Positions 1 through 8,300 of a stretch of 18,709 nt of DNA are shown in pieces. The notes beneath the pieces are model-generated. The model saw only the letters and a list, made by a program, of their open reading frames with translations, was not told where the DNA came from and did no database searches. Positions within the stretch are counted from its first letter, which is position 1; every line of letters starts with the position of its first letter. The translations under genes and the position numbers were made by a program. The stretch comes from Polyangiaceae bacterium (GTDB taxonomy: Bacteria; Myxococcota; Polyangia; Polyangiales; Polyangiaceae), in NCBI GenBank assembly GCA_025936205.1, contig JAICTU010000137.1:1-18709 (forward strand). Reading direction: 5' to 3'.

Positions 1-23
1 CGTCAGGGGGTTGGAGAGGCTGA

Positions 24-1952
24 ATGAGCTACGTAGTCCTTGCTCGCAAGTGGCGCCCGATGAAGTTTCGGGACCTGATCGGCCAGGAGCATGTAGCGCG
101 CAGTCTGGCCAACGCCATCGAGCAAGACCGCGTCGCGCATGCGTTTCTGTTCACCGGCGTGCGCGGCGTGGGCAAGACCACCAGCGCGCGCATCCTGGCC
201 AAGGCGCTGAATTGTCTGCAGCGCGGTGCGGCTGGTCCAGGGGTCCCCCCGGCCCCGGGCTCCGCCGAGCGCGGCATCGAACCGTGCCTGGAGTGCGCGG
301 CCTGTCGCGAGATCGCCGAAGGTGTGGATGTCGACGTGCGCGAGATCGACGGCGCCAGCTACACGGGCGTGGACGAGATCCGAAAGCTCCAGGAGTCGCT
401 GCCGTATCGCCCGGCGCGCGATCGCTACAAGATCTTCATCGTGGACGAGGTCCACATGTTGTCTCAAAACGCCTGGAACGCGCTGCTCAAGACGCTCGAG
501 GAACCACCGCCCCACGTCAAGTTCATCCTGGCCACGACGGAAGTGCACAAGGTGCCCGTCACCATCTTGAGCCGCGTGCAGCGCTTCGACTTCAAGATGA
601 TCCCGAGCCGGCTGATCGCCGAGCGCCTGCGCGGAGTGCTCGAGGCCGAGAAGATCGCCGCCGACGACCGAGCGGTCACGCTGGTGGCGCGCGAAGCGGC
701 GGGCAGCATGCGCGATGCGCTGAGCCTGCTCGATCAGGTGATCGCCTTCAACCCCGAGCAACTGCTCGGCGACGACGTGGCACGGGTACTCGGGGTAGCC
801 GGCCACGCATCGCTGCTGGAGATCGCGAGCGCGGTGCTCGCCGGCGAGCCTGCGCGCGCGCTGTCGAGCATCGCGGCGCTCGCGCAGCAAGGCTCGGAGC
901 TGACGGTGGCGGCGCGCCACCTGGTCGCGCTGTTCCGCGATCTGGTCGTCGCCAAGCTGTGCAAGGAAGGCGACGAGCTGCTCGATCTCTCCGATGAAGA
1001 GCGGCGCGGCGTGCGCGCGCTCGCGGAGCGCACCGATGCGCAGGACCTGTTGCGCCTGCAGCAGGGCTTTGCCAAGGGCTTCGACGACGTCTCGCGCGCC
1101 GCCGAGCCGCGCGCAGCGCTCGAGATGCTGCTGGCGCGCCTGGCGCTGCGGCCCGCGCTCTTGCCGATCGACACGCTGCTGGCGCGGCTAGGTGAGCTCG
1201 AGGCGCGCCTCGAAGGCGGCAAGGCGACGCCGCCAGGCGGTGGTCCTGGGCGAGCGGGCGGCACGGGCAATGCGCCGCGCGGTGCGAGCCGCCCGGGCTC
1301 GGGGCCCGCGCCCGGGCCTTCCGCCTCTTCCGCATCCGTCCCGGCAGAAACGGCGCCGTTGCCTGCCCCCGCTCCGACGCCCGGCCCCGCCGCGGCTCCT
1401 GCCCCTGCGCCCCCGCCCGCGCCTGCTGCGGCTCCCGCCCCTGCCCCCGCTGCGGCTCCTGTGCGCGCAGCTGCGGCCGCGGCCCTCACCGCCTCTGCTG
1501 TTGCACCGGCAGCTGCGGCCGCGCCCGCTTCGGCGTCAGCGCCCCCTGACCCCCTCCTCGACGTCGGCGACTGGCGGCGCGTGCTCTCTCAGCTGGAGGA
1601 GACGCGCCCGGATCTGGTCGCATTCTTGAAGCACGCCGTGCCGCTCGGGTTCACACCCGAGCTGATCACCCTGGGCTACGAACCAGGCAACGCGCTGGAG
1701 GCCTCCCTGCGCTCCGCGGAGTGCCTGCGCGAGCTGCGCGGCGCGGCTTTGAAGTGCCTCGGCCGCGAACCGAACGTGCTCTTTCAGGCCGTGGCCACGG
1801 GCACCGAGACGCTCGCCGACGTCGACCGTCGCGCGCGCGAAAAGCGGCGCAAGGCAGCGGTGGATCTGGCCCAGCAGCACCCGAGCGTGCGTGACGCCGC
1901 CGAGATCCTGGGCGCTCGCGTCAAGCGCGTCGAGCTGGGAGGTGAGAACTGA
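24..1952 (+). CDS. dnaX: DNA polymerase III subunit gamma/tau
   Basis: Clamp-loader ATPase of the replicative polymerase: it loads the sliding clamp and ties the core polymerases to the helicase. The 642-residue product has the full AAA+ set: Walker A (GVRGVGKTTS, residues 45-54), zinc-knuckle cysteines C64, C88, C91 and C94, Walker B (IFIVDEVH, 137-144), sensor 1 (ILATTE, 168-173), an arginine-finger segment (ILSRVQRF, 181-188; Val replaces the usual Cys of the SRC motif) and sensor 2 (GSMRDALSLLDQ, 227-238). A Pro/Ala/Gly-rich linker (about 398-509) leads to a tau-type C-terminal domain (511-642). The zinc knuckle carries an extra G/P/A-rich stretch between C64 and C88. The ATG start has a good ribosome site, GGAGAGG at 13-19. 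I saw no A-rich slippery heptamer of the kind that makes gamma in E. coli, so this may be a tau-only gene or make gamma another way. It is the first gene of a dnaX-recR operon. Confidence 0.97.
   Translation: MSYVVLARKWRPMKFRDLIGQEHVARSLANAIEQDRVAHAFLFTGVRGVGKTTSARILAKALNCLQRGAAGPGVPPAPGSAERGIEPCLECAACREIAEGVDVDVREIDGASYTGVDEIRKLQESLPYRPARDRYKIFIVDEVHMLSQNAWNALLKTLEEPPPHVKFILATTEVHKVPVTILSRVQRFDFKMIPSRLIAERLRGVLEAEKIAADDRAVTLVAREAAGSMRDALSLLDQVIAFNPEQLLGDDVARVLGVAGHASLLEIASAVLAGEPARALSSIAALAQQGSELTVAARHLVALFRDLVVAKLCKEGDELLDLSDEERRGVRALAERTDAQDLLRLQQGFAKGFDDVSRAAEPRAALEMLLARLALRPALLPIDTLLARLGELEARLEGGKATPPGGGPGRAGGTGNAPRGASRPGSGPAPGPSASSASVPAETAPLPAPAPTPGPAAAPAPAPPPAPAAAPAPAPAAAPVRAAAAAALTASAVAPAAAAAPASASAPPDPLLDVGDWRRVLSQLEETRPDLVAFLKHAVPLGFTPELITLGYEPGNALEASLRSAECLRELRGAALKCLGREPNVLFQAVATGTETLADVDRRAREKRRKAAVDLAQQHPSVRDAAEILGARVKRVELGGEN
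1215..1550 (+). repeat. Pro/Ala-rich low-complexity linker inside dnaX
   Basis: Imperfect GC-rich repeats such as GCTGCGGCTCC and GCCCCTGC encode about 110 residues of Gly/Pro/Ala with almost no charged or aromatic residues. This is the flexible hinge between the clamp-loader ATPase core and the tau C-terminal domain. Such linkers vary in length in high-GC DnaX proteins, and the repeated DNA is a likely slippage site. Confidence 0.85.
1938..1945 (+). promoter_or_regulatory. Ribosome binding site of recR, inside dnaX
   Basis: GGAGGTGA is an eight-base match to the anti-Shine-Dalgarno complement and lies 6 bases before the recR ATG, within the last codons of dnaX. With the TGATG stop/start overlap it indicates translational coupling and fixes the recR start. 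Confidence 0.85.
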
Positions 1953-2599
1953 TGGCCTCGCCCTTGCCGTCCGCCTTGCGCCACCTCGTGCAATCGTTCA
2001 CGCGCCTGCCCGGCGTGGGCGAGAAAACCGCGCTGCGCTTCGCTCTGCACCTGCTCACCGATCAGCGGCCGGTGATGGAGGCGCTGAGCCACGCGCTGTC
2101 CGAGGCCGCGGCGCGGCTCCAGCCCTGTGAGAACTGCGGCAACATCGCCGAGGTCGAAGCTTCGGCGGCCACCCCCGGTAGCCCGAGGGCGGGCGCTGCA
2201 GTGTGCAGCATCTGTGGCGACTCGCGGCGCGACCGCAGCCAGCTCTGCGTGGTGGCCAAGGTGCAGGATCTGCTGGCCGTCGAGCGCAGCGGGGCGATGC
2301 GCGGACGGTACTTCGTGCTCGGCCGTTTGCTTTCGCCGCTCGACGGCATCGGCCCGGAAGAGCTACCGCTGGCCAAGCTCGATCAGCAGATCACCAGCCA
2401 GGGCGTGGAAGAGCTGGTGATCGCCACGCCCCCCTCCGTGGAGGGCGAAGCTACGGCGCTCCACCTGGCGCGAGAGTTCGGTCGGCGTGTGCGCGTCACG
2501 CGCATCGCGAGCGGCATCCCGCACGGCGGTGACCTCGAGTTCGCCGATCCGATCACGCTCGGTCGAGCGATGGCCGGCAGGCGCGGTCTGGAGGGTTGA
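1952..2599 (+). CDS. recR: Recombination mediator protein RecR
   Basis: RecR acts with RecF/RecO in loading RecA onto SSB-coated gaps. The 215-residue protein shows the family layout: a helix-hairpin-helix (LPGVGEKTALRFA, 19-31), a four-cysteine zinc site (C59, C62, C85, C88), a Toprim domain starting at LCVV (98-101) and containing LSPLDGIGPEEL (127-138), and the C-terminal SGIPHGGDLEFADP segment (187-200). It is about 15 residues longer than typical RecR. The extra length is an Ala/Pro/Gly-rich insert between the two cysteine pairs (about 66-84), where E. coli RecR has 8 residues. The ATG overlaps the dnaX TGA by one base and has a near-perfect ribosome site. ybaB/ebfC, often found between dnaX and recR, is missing here. 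Confidence 0.96.
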   Translation: MASPLPSALRHLVQSFTRLPGVGEKTALRFALHLLTDQRPVMEALSHALSEAAARLQPCENCGNIAEVEASAATPGSPRAGAAVCSICGDSRRDRSQLCVVAKVQDLLAVERSGAMRGRYFVLGRLLSPLDGIGPEELPLAKLDQQITSQGVEELVIATPPSVEGEATALHLAREFGRRVRVTRIASGIPHGGDLEFADPITLGRAMAGRRGLEG

Positions 2600-2693
2600 C
2601 GGACGGCTCGGCGCTCGAGCACTCCGCGACACGCCAGAATGTGCCCCCTCGCCGTCCCTTGATCTGGGGGATGCCGCCGGGCAGTATGCCGCG

Positions 2694-3110
2694 GTGACGA
2701 GAACCTGCATCAGCACGCCGCACGCGCCGGCAGCCGTTGGTCCCTACAGTCAGGCGGTGGTGGATGGCGATCGCGTGTACTCCAGCGGCCAGATCCCGCT
2801 CGACCCCAACACAGGCAAGCTGGTGGCGGGAGACATCGCCGCACAGACGCGGCAGGTGCTCGACAACTTGACAGCGGTGCTGGCTGCCGCCGGCAGCCGC
2901 ATGGATCTGGTGTGCAAGGCGACCGTGTTCGTCACCAACCTCGCGGATTTCGCGACCATCAACCAGGTCTACGCGACCTACTTCCCTTCGGCGCCCCCGG
3001 CTCGTTCCACGGTGCAGGTGGCGGCGCTCCCGCTGGGAGCTTCCGTCGAAATCGAGGTCATCGCGCGCCTGAGTTCGCGCGGGGACCCCGCACCCCGAGC
3101 CAGCGAGTAG
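2694..3110 (+). CDS. ridA: RidA family (YjgF/YER057c/UK114) enamine/imine deaminase
   Basis: RidA proteins hydrolyse reactive enamines/imines such as 2-aminoacrylate that leak from PLP enzymes, releasing the 2-ketoacid and ammonia. The 138-residue product is the family's usual length and carries the signature blocks: APAAVGPYSQAV near the N terminus, YSSGQIPLDPNTG, the QTRQVLDNL helix, KATVFVTNLADF, and the C-terminal PPARSTVQVAALP followed by VEIEVIA. The Arg of PPARS and the Glu of VEIE match the substrate carboxylate- and water-binding residues known for active RidA, so an active enzyme is likely. I chose GTG at 2694 because family homology begins right after it. The frame is open further upstream into recR, but there is no ATG near the homology start. 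The ribosome site is weak. The 94-base gap after recR suggests readthrough or a separate promoter; I could not identify one. Confidence 0.93.
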   Translation: MTRTCISTPHAPAAVGPYSQAVVDGDRVYSSGQIPLDPNTGKLVAGDIAAQTRQVLDNLTAVLAAAGSRMDLVCKATVFVTNLADFATINQVYATYFPSAPPARSTVQVAALPLGASVEIEVIARLSSRGDPAPRASE

Positions 3111-3151
3111 CTGATACCCGCGCACGCGGCGACCGTAACGTCTGATTCCCC

Positions 3152-3169
3152 CAGCCCGCTTTGGGGCTG
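3152..3169 (+). terminator. Possible weak hairpin after ridA
   Basis: The arms CAGCCC and GGGCTG pair perfectly around a 6-base loop, 41 bases after the ridA stop. No T-tract follows, so this is at most a weak or Rho-assisted terminator and may be chance in GC-rich DNA. Confidence 0.25.
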
Positions 3170-3201
3170 AAGTCATCTCCACACGCCTCGAGTCAGAACC
3201 C

Positions 3202-4419
3202 ATGCAGAACACTTCTCGTTTCGCCCCCGATCAGCTCGGAGCCGGCGCCGATCAGGCGCTGGGCTCGCTCGCTCGCGCCGGCTCCGACGCCGCGCTGCTG
3301 GTCGAAGAATGGATCAAGGCCGGCAATGCCGCGGCCGTGCAGGCCGCGGCGGAGCTCGGCAGCGGCCCCGCGCGCAAAACGGCTCGGCGCGGGCTGAACG
3401 TGCTCAAGTCGCGCGGGGTCGAGGTTCCGGCAGCACCGCGCACCGGCAAGCTCTCCGTCACGGCAGGCGCGAGTACAGCGGTCAATGCCCGCGAAGCCTA
3501 TCTACTGGCGCCAGATCCCAACGGAGTGGTGGGCATCGCGCTCGCCGAGCGTCTGCCGAGCGGCAGCTATCAAGCTTGCTTCGCGTACTTTCGCGAGGGT
3601 CGGGAGCTGCTGCGCGTCCAGTCGGGGCAGCTCAGCTTGTCGCGGCTCGAAAAGAACATGAGCGATGCACTTGCCAACGCCGGCTATGGGCCCGTGCGCG
3701 TGCCGTGGGCCTGGGCCCAGTATCGTCTGGCGGAGCGCCGGGCCTGGCATGCGGCTCGCAAAGTGGCGGAGCCGCTGGGCTGGATGGGCGCCGAAAAGCT
3801 CCTCGCCGACAGTCCGGCGCAGGCACCGCAGCATCCCTTCTCGGACCCGCGTTTGCAGCCTCCAGCGGCCGACGTGGATGCGTTGGCGCGCGACTCGGGC
3901 ATCCTGCACAGTTGGCCCGAGTTTCGATCCTGGCTGCCGGGTGAGCGCTCGGTGCAGGAAATGTTGATGTACATCGGGCAGAAGTTCGGGCCCACGCCGC
4001 CGACGGAGCAGGCAGTCATCGATCCGATCGTCAAGGAGCAGATTCGCGCTGCCACCGATCGCTACTTCACGCCGGAGCGGCGAGCCACGCTCGCGAGCCG
4101 CATGCAGGACAGCGGCCTCAGCGTGCTCGCGCGCCTCGGGGAAGGCGCTGCGCGACAGGTGTCGGCCGTGATCCAAACCATCCGTGGTGCGGGTCTGATC
4201 ACCAACCCGCCGAGCGAGATCGGGTTCCTGACGGCCTTCTTCGAAAAGGCGTTGACCATTCTCGCGGCGCAGCAGGGTGGCCGGTTGCGAGTCCCGCTGC
4301 CGGCGGCTCCGCCCGGCGCAGGTGCTGGCGCCGCAGCCGAAGAAGATCCGCTGGGCGCGGCCGAAGCCTCCGCTCCCGAGGCGGGCTCGGCGCCCGCGCC
4401 AGAAAACTCTCCGGCCTGA
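3202..4419 (+). CDS. Hypothetical protein, mostly helical, with acidic Pro/Ala tail
   Basis: A 405-residue protein I do not recognise. Residues 20-75 look like one or two HEAT-like helix pairs, with a basic end (ARKTARRGLNVLKSRGVEVP, 57-76). The centre (about 95-200) is more mixed and aromatic-rich, with WAWAQYRLAERRAWH at 169-183. Residues 245-355 are again predicted helical. The last 40 residues are a low-complexity Ala/Pro/Glu tail. There is no signal peptide or membrane segment, so it is likely cytoplasmic. Codon use matches its neighbours and the frame is open throughout, so I take it as a real gene. The ATG at 3202 has only a weak ribosome site (GAGTCAGAA). It follows ridA by 91 bases and may be co-transcribed or have its own promoter. 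It converges on the aminotransferase gene with 13 bases between stop codons. Confidence 0.8.
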   Translation: MQNTSRFAPDQLGAGADQALGSLARAGSDAALLVEEWIKAGNAAAVQAAAELGSGPARKTARRGLNVLKSRGVEVPAAPRTGKLSVTAGASTAVNAREAYLLAPDPNGVVGIALAERLPSGSYQACFAYFREGRELLRVQSGQLSLSRLEKNMSDALANAGYGPVRVPWAWAQYRLAERRAWHAARKVAEPLGWMGAEKLLADSPAQAPQHPFSDPRLQPPAADVDALARDSGILHSWPEFRSWLPGERSVQEMLMYIGQKFGPTPPTEQAVIDPIVKEQIRAATDRYFTPERRATLASRMQDSGLSVLARLGEGAARQVSAVIQTIRGAGLITNPPSEIGFLTAFFEKALTILAAQQGGRLRVPLPAAPPGAGAGAAAEEDPLGAAEASAPEAGSAPAPENSPA

Positions 4420-4432
4420 GTGCTGGTGGCCG

Positions 4433-5365
4433 TCAGGCGCCCGAGGCCGCTCGGGCGCCGCGCGTGCGTGCACGAAACGCGGCCAGCAATCGGCGATAGA
4501 TCGGCCCGGGCGTGCCCGAGCCAATCACCTGTCCGTCGAGCCGCACCACCGGCAGCAGCTCACGAATGCTGGAGCTGATGAAGAGCTCGTCTGCCCCGAG
4601 CACCGCTGGTAGCTCGAGCGCACGCAGCTCGAGCTGCAGCTCCAGCTCGCGCGCCAGGGTGATCAGGTGAGCGCGAGTGATGCCCGCGAGGATCCCCGCG
4701 TCCTCTCCCGGTGTGACCAGCATGCCTTGCTTCACGACGAACACGTTGGAGCTCGCACCCTCCAAGATTCGTCCCTGCCCGTCTCTGATCAGAGCTTCCT
4801 GCGCTCCGGCGAGCCGCGCTTCACGCATCGCCAGCACGCTGATCAGGTAGTTGCCGATCTTGGCTCCCTGAGCGCTGGTCGCGTCCACCACTCGGTCGGT
4901 GCGGTAACTGATGACCGCGATACCGGTGGTGTATTGCTCGGCGGGTGGCGGGTGTAGCGGCTGCACGATGATCACGCGCCGTGGGCGGCCGGCGAGCGCG
5001 GGATCGAGGCCGAGCTGCCCCTCGCCTCGCGTGATCATCAAGCGCACATAGCTCTCCGGATAGCCCGCGGCAGTGATCGCCTCCAGCACCTCGGCACGCA
5101 GTTGCTCGCGCGCGATGGGCAGCGGGATGTAGACGCGCGCGGCGCTGCTCTCCAGCCGCCGCAGGTGCTCATCGAGCTCGAAGGGGACGCCCGCGTACGT
5201 GCGCAGCGTCTCGAACACGGAGTCTCCGTACAGGAAACCGCGATCGTAGACGCTGATGGTGGCTTCACCCGGCGGGCAGCACCGACCGTCCAGGACGACC
5301 AGACCCGGATCGCAGGGGGGCGCCGCGCTACCCGGGTCGCGGGATGTCCCCGCCGTATCAGCCAC
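4433..5365 (-). CDS. Aminotransferase class IV (D-amino acid / branched-chain type)
   Basis: A fold-type IV PLP enzyme of 310 residues. Recognisable parts are the N-terminal YDRGFLYGDSVFETLRTY (40-57), an arginine-containing YVRLMITRG (106-114), the expected catalytic lysine K169 in AKIGNYL, E202 in ILEGASSNVFVV (likely partner of the PLP ring nitrogen), GILAGITR (224-231) and SSSIRELLPV (264-273), the last two lining the PLP phosphate pocket. The family includes branched-chain aminotransferase (IlvE), D-amino acid aminotransferase and aminodeoxychorismate lyase. The YGDSVFET form differs from the HYGxxVFEG-type motif usual in IlvE, so a D-amino acid aminotransferase-like or broad-specificity enzyme is favoured; the substrate cannot be settled from sequence. 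The start is GTG, 3 bases after the stop of the giant TPR gene, implying translational coupling. The first 20 residues are a dispensable-looking Pro/Ala/Ser leader. Confidence 0.9.
   Translation of the reverse strand: MADTAGTSRDPGSAAPPCDPGLVVLDGRCCPPGEATISVYDRGFLYGDSVFETLRTYAGVPFELDEHLRRLESSAARVYIPLPIAREQLRAEVLEAITAAGYPESYVRLMITRGEGQLGLDPALAGRPRRVIIVQPLHPPPAEQYTTGIAVISYRTDRVVDATSAQGAKIGNYLISVLAMREARLAGAQEALIRDGQGRILEGASSNVFVVKQGMLVTPGEDAGILAGITRAHLITLARELELQLELRALELPAVLGADELFISSSIRELLPVVRLDGQVIGSGTPGPIYRRLLAAFRARTRGARAASGA
4436..4459. terminator. Perfect hairpin at the convergent gene junction
   Basis: GGCGCCCGAG (4436-4445) and CTCGGGCGCC (4450-4459) form a perfect 10-bp stem with a 4-base loop. 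It lies 16 bases after the stop of the plus-strand hypothetical gene and covers the last eight codons of the minus-strand aminotransferase, immediately before its TGA. It could end transcription from both sides. No T-tract follows on either strand, so classic intrinsic termination is not assured; it may instead protect 3' ends or work with Rho. Confidence 0.5.
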
Positions 5366-5368
5366 GCT

Positions 5369-8300
5369 TCACTCGGCCAACTCTGCGAGCAGCCGCTTGG
5401 CCTCCGCGAGGTTGGCATCGGTCTGCAGCGCCCGCTCCAGCATCTGCCGCGCCTTGGGCCGCTCACCGAGCTTCTCGTGGACACGGCCCAGCGCGCAGAA
5501 CACCTCGGCCTTGCTGATGGGACTCTCCCCGTCGAGGCGTTGCAGGAGCAATGCGCGGTACATCTGCTGCGCCTTCTTCATATCATCGAGCTCGAAGGCC
5601 AGCTCGCCCAGCTCCTTCAACACGCCGACGTTGCCCGGCTCGATGCGGAATGCCTGGTCCAGCTCACGCAGCGCGTCGGAGTTGCTGCCTTGCGCGCGAT
5701 AGGCTGCCGCCAGGCGCCGGTGGATCTCCCCTAGCTCCTTGCTGCGCCGGCCGCTGTAAGAGTCCACGATGCGCTGCAACGTTTCGGCCGCTTCCCGGCT
5801 GCGCCCCGAGGCGTTGAGCACGTCGCAGAGTTGCAGCAGAAGGCCGCGGTCTTCTGGCCGCAGCTCGCTGGCGCGCTGCAAGAGCGAAGCTGCCGTGCGA
5901 GTTTCGTCCAGGCGCTCCGCGTACAGCCCCGCCGCGCGGCTCAGCAGCTTGGCCTTCTCCTCGGCGCTGCTGACTCCGTCCACCTCGCGCACCAACAGCT
6001 CTGCCAGGCGGCTCCAGTTCTCCTGACTCTCGTACAGCCCCTCCAGGCGAGAGAGCAGCTCGGGGGTGGCCTGTCCCGCGTCGAGCACCCGCTCCAGGGC
6101 GCGGCAGGCGTTATCTCCTTGATCCAGCTTGGTGTAGAGCTCCGCGAGCTCCTCGGCTCGGCGCACCAGCTCGCTCGGCTCGCTCATCTCCAGCACGCGC
6201 TCGAGCACCTCGGCCGCGTCCTCCAGGCGATCTGCCTGGCGATAGAGCCGCGCCAGTGCCTCGATCGACGGACGATGTCGAGAGTCGAGATCGAGCACGC
6301 GCCGGAACGTGTCGATCGCGCGCTCGGGCTCGCCCAGCTTCGTCTCGTAGACGGACCCCAGTCGAACCAGTAGCTTCGTCGCTGCCGAAACGTCGCCTCG
6401 CCCTTGCGCGGCATCCACCTGCTGGCTGAGCAGCTCAGCGAGATCCTGGTCCCGTCCGTTCTTCTCGTACAGCCTGCCCAGCGCCAGCACGGCGTCCGCG
6501 TGCCCCGGCTCCTCCTCGAGCACCGCGCGCAGCTGCTCGATGGCGAGATCGCTCTGATCGAAGCGATCCATGTAGAGCTGCGCCAGTTCCAGGCGGAGCG
6601 CCAGGCGATCTTCGGCGCTCTGCGCCACGTCCACCAGGCTCTCCAGCAGTTTCGCCAGGTCGTTCCAGCGCTCTGTCCGTACCAGGAGCACTCGCAGCGC
6701 GTCCGCGGCCCGGGCATCGCTCGGGTCTTCCTCGATCAGCTCGAGATAGAGCTGGCTGGCCTTCGCCGGATCGCCGAGCCGCTCGCGCGCCAGCACCGCC
6801 GCGCGGTGCCGCAGCTCTCGCGGGTCATTGGCCGACCCCAGCTGGATGCGCCGCTCGAGCAGGGCCAGAGCCTCAGGGTACTGTTGCGCCTCCTCCAGCG
6901 ACTCGGCCAGGGAGGAGAGCGCCCAGTCGTTGGACTCGTCCAGCCGCAATAGGTCTCGGAGTACGTTCTCCGCCAGGCCCGGCAAGCGCAGGCCATCTGC
7001 GAGCAGCTTTGCGCGCCGGAACAGCTCTTCGCGCTGCTCGCCGGTCGCCAGCTTGCCGCGACGGCGCAGCGTCTCAATCAACGCCTGCTCGCGCCCGGGC
7101 GCAGCCTGCAGCTCCTCCAGCTGCTCCAGGATCTCGTCACTCTCGGGAGAGCACTCGAGTGCCACGCCCAGAGCACGCTCGGCGCCGGCCGTGTCGTGCA
7201 GGCGCTCGCGGCGCCAGCTGGCGAGCGTGAGCGCGATTTCCTTGGCGGTGGCGGGCTCGCTCGAGACCACCTTGTACAGCGCTTCCTCCAGCGTCTCGGC
7301 CGCGGCGGTCCATTCGCCGGTGATGCCTGCCAGGCGCGCGAGCTCTTCGAGCACGCTCAGGTTGCCCGGATCTTCGAGCACGCCCTGCTGCAGGATGCGC
7401 TGCGCGGCCGCGGTATCGCCGACCTCGTCCTCCAGCACGCGCGCCAGCGTGCGGCGCGCCTCCAGGCGCTCCTCGGGCGTGGCGGCCAGGCCGATGCGGC
7501 GCTCGAACAGCGCAGCGAGCTTGCTGGTGTCGTTCAGGGTCCGATACACGGACTCCAGCACTTCAGCGACTTCTTCGAAGAACTCGCTGTCGTCGAGCAG
7601 CACCTCGAGCTCCCGGATTGCTCCCTCGTGGCCCGGCGAGTATTCGAGCGCCCGGCGCAACGAGAGCAAGCAGCGCGAGCTATCGTGGAACTGCTCCAGC
7701 TGGATCTTCGCCATCCGGTAGCAGATCTCGGCTTGCTCGTACTCGGTGTCGGCCACCGACGCGCGGCGCTCCAGGATCTCGACCAGCGAGTCGTAGTTGC
7801 CGAGCTTGCCGTACAGGTTGTCCAGGGCGGAGAGTAGCTCCGGCTGATCGCCGGCCTGGCGGATCGCCTCTTCATAGGCCTGAACGGCGCCGCTCGGGTC
7901 GTTCAGCTCGTTCTCCGAGATGCGTCCCAGCGCGGAGTAGAGCAGCCGCGCCAGATCGGCATCGAAGGTCGCCTGCGCGCGCTCGCTGAGCGCCTTCGCG
8001 TACTCCTTGAAGCCCCCCGAGATGCGAGCCAGGCGTTCGATCTCGGCGTGCAGCTCGGTAGAATCGGGTTGATCGCCGAGCGCGCGCAACAGCGCGGCTT
8101 GCGCGACCGCGGGATTGTGCAGCTTTTCCTCCAGCACGCTCGCCATCTGACGCAGCGTCTGGGCGCGTTCGTGCGGATCGGTCTGCGCGCTCAGGCGCAT
8201 CTCCAGCGCCTGCACCAGCTCGTCATGGCGTTCGAGCGCGTCCAGCGCCGGCACGAGAATCGACGCGGCGAGCTCGCGGAACTCGGCGTGGTCCTCGCCG

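Noticed and set aside
3..920. Minus-strand open frame of 305 codons opposite dnaX
   Set aside because: It is antisense to the conserved ATPase core of dnaX, and its composition (Arg/His/Gln-rich) is typical of GC shadow frames.
24..1952. Programmed frameshift site for gamma subunit production
   Set aside because: I looked for an A-rich slippery heptamer near the core/linker junction and found none; the longest A run in the 3' part is four bases.
3502..4524. Minus-strand open frame of 340 codons opposite the hypothetical gene
   Set aside because: Arg-rich shadow composition. It also overlaps the 3' end of the well-supported aminotransferase gene on the same strand in another frame.
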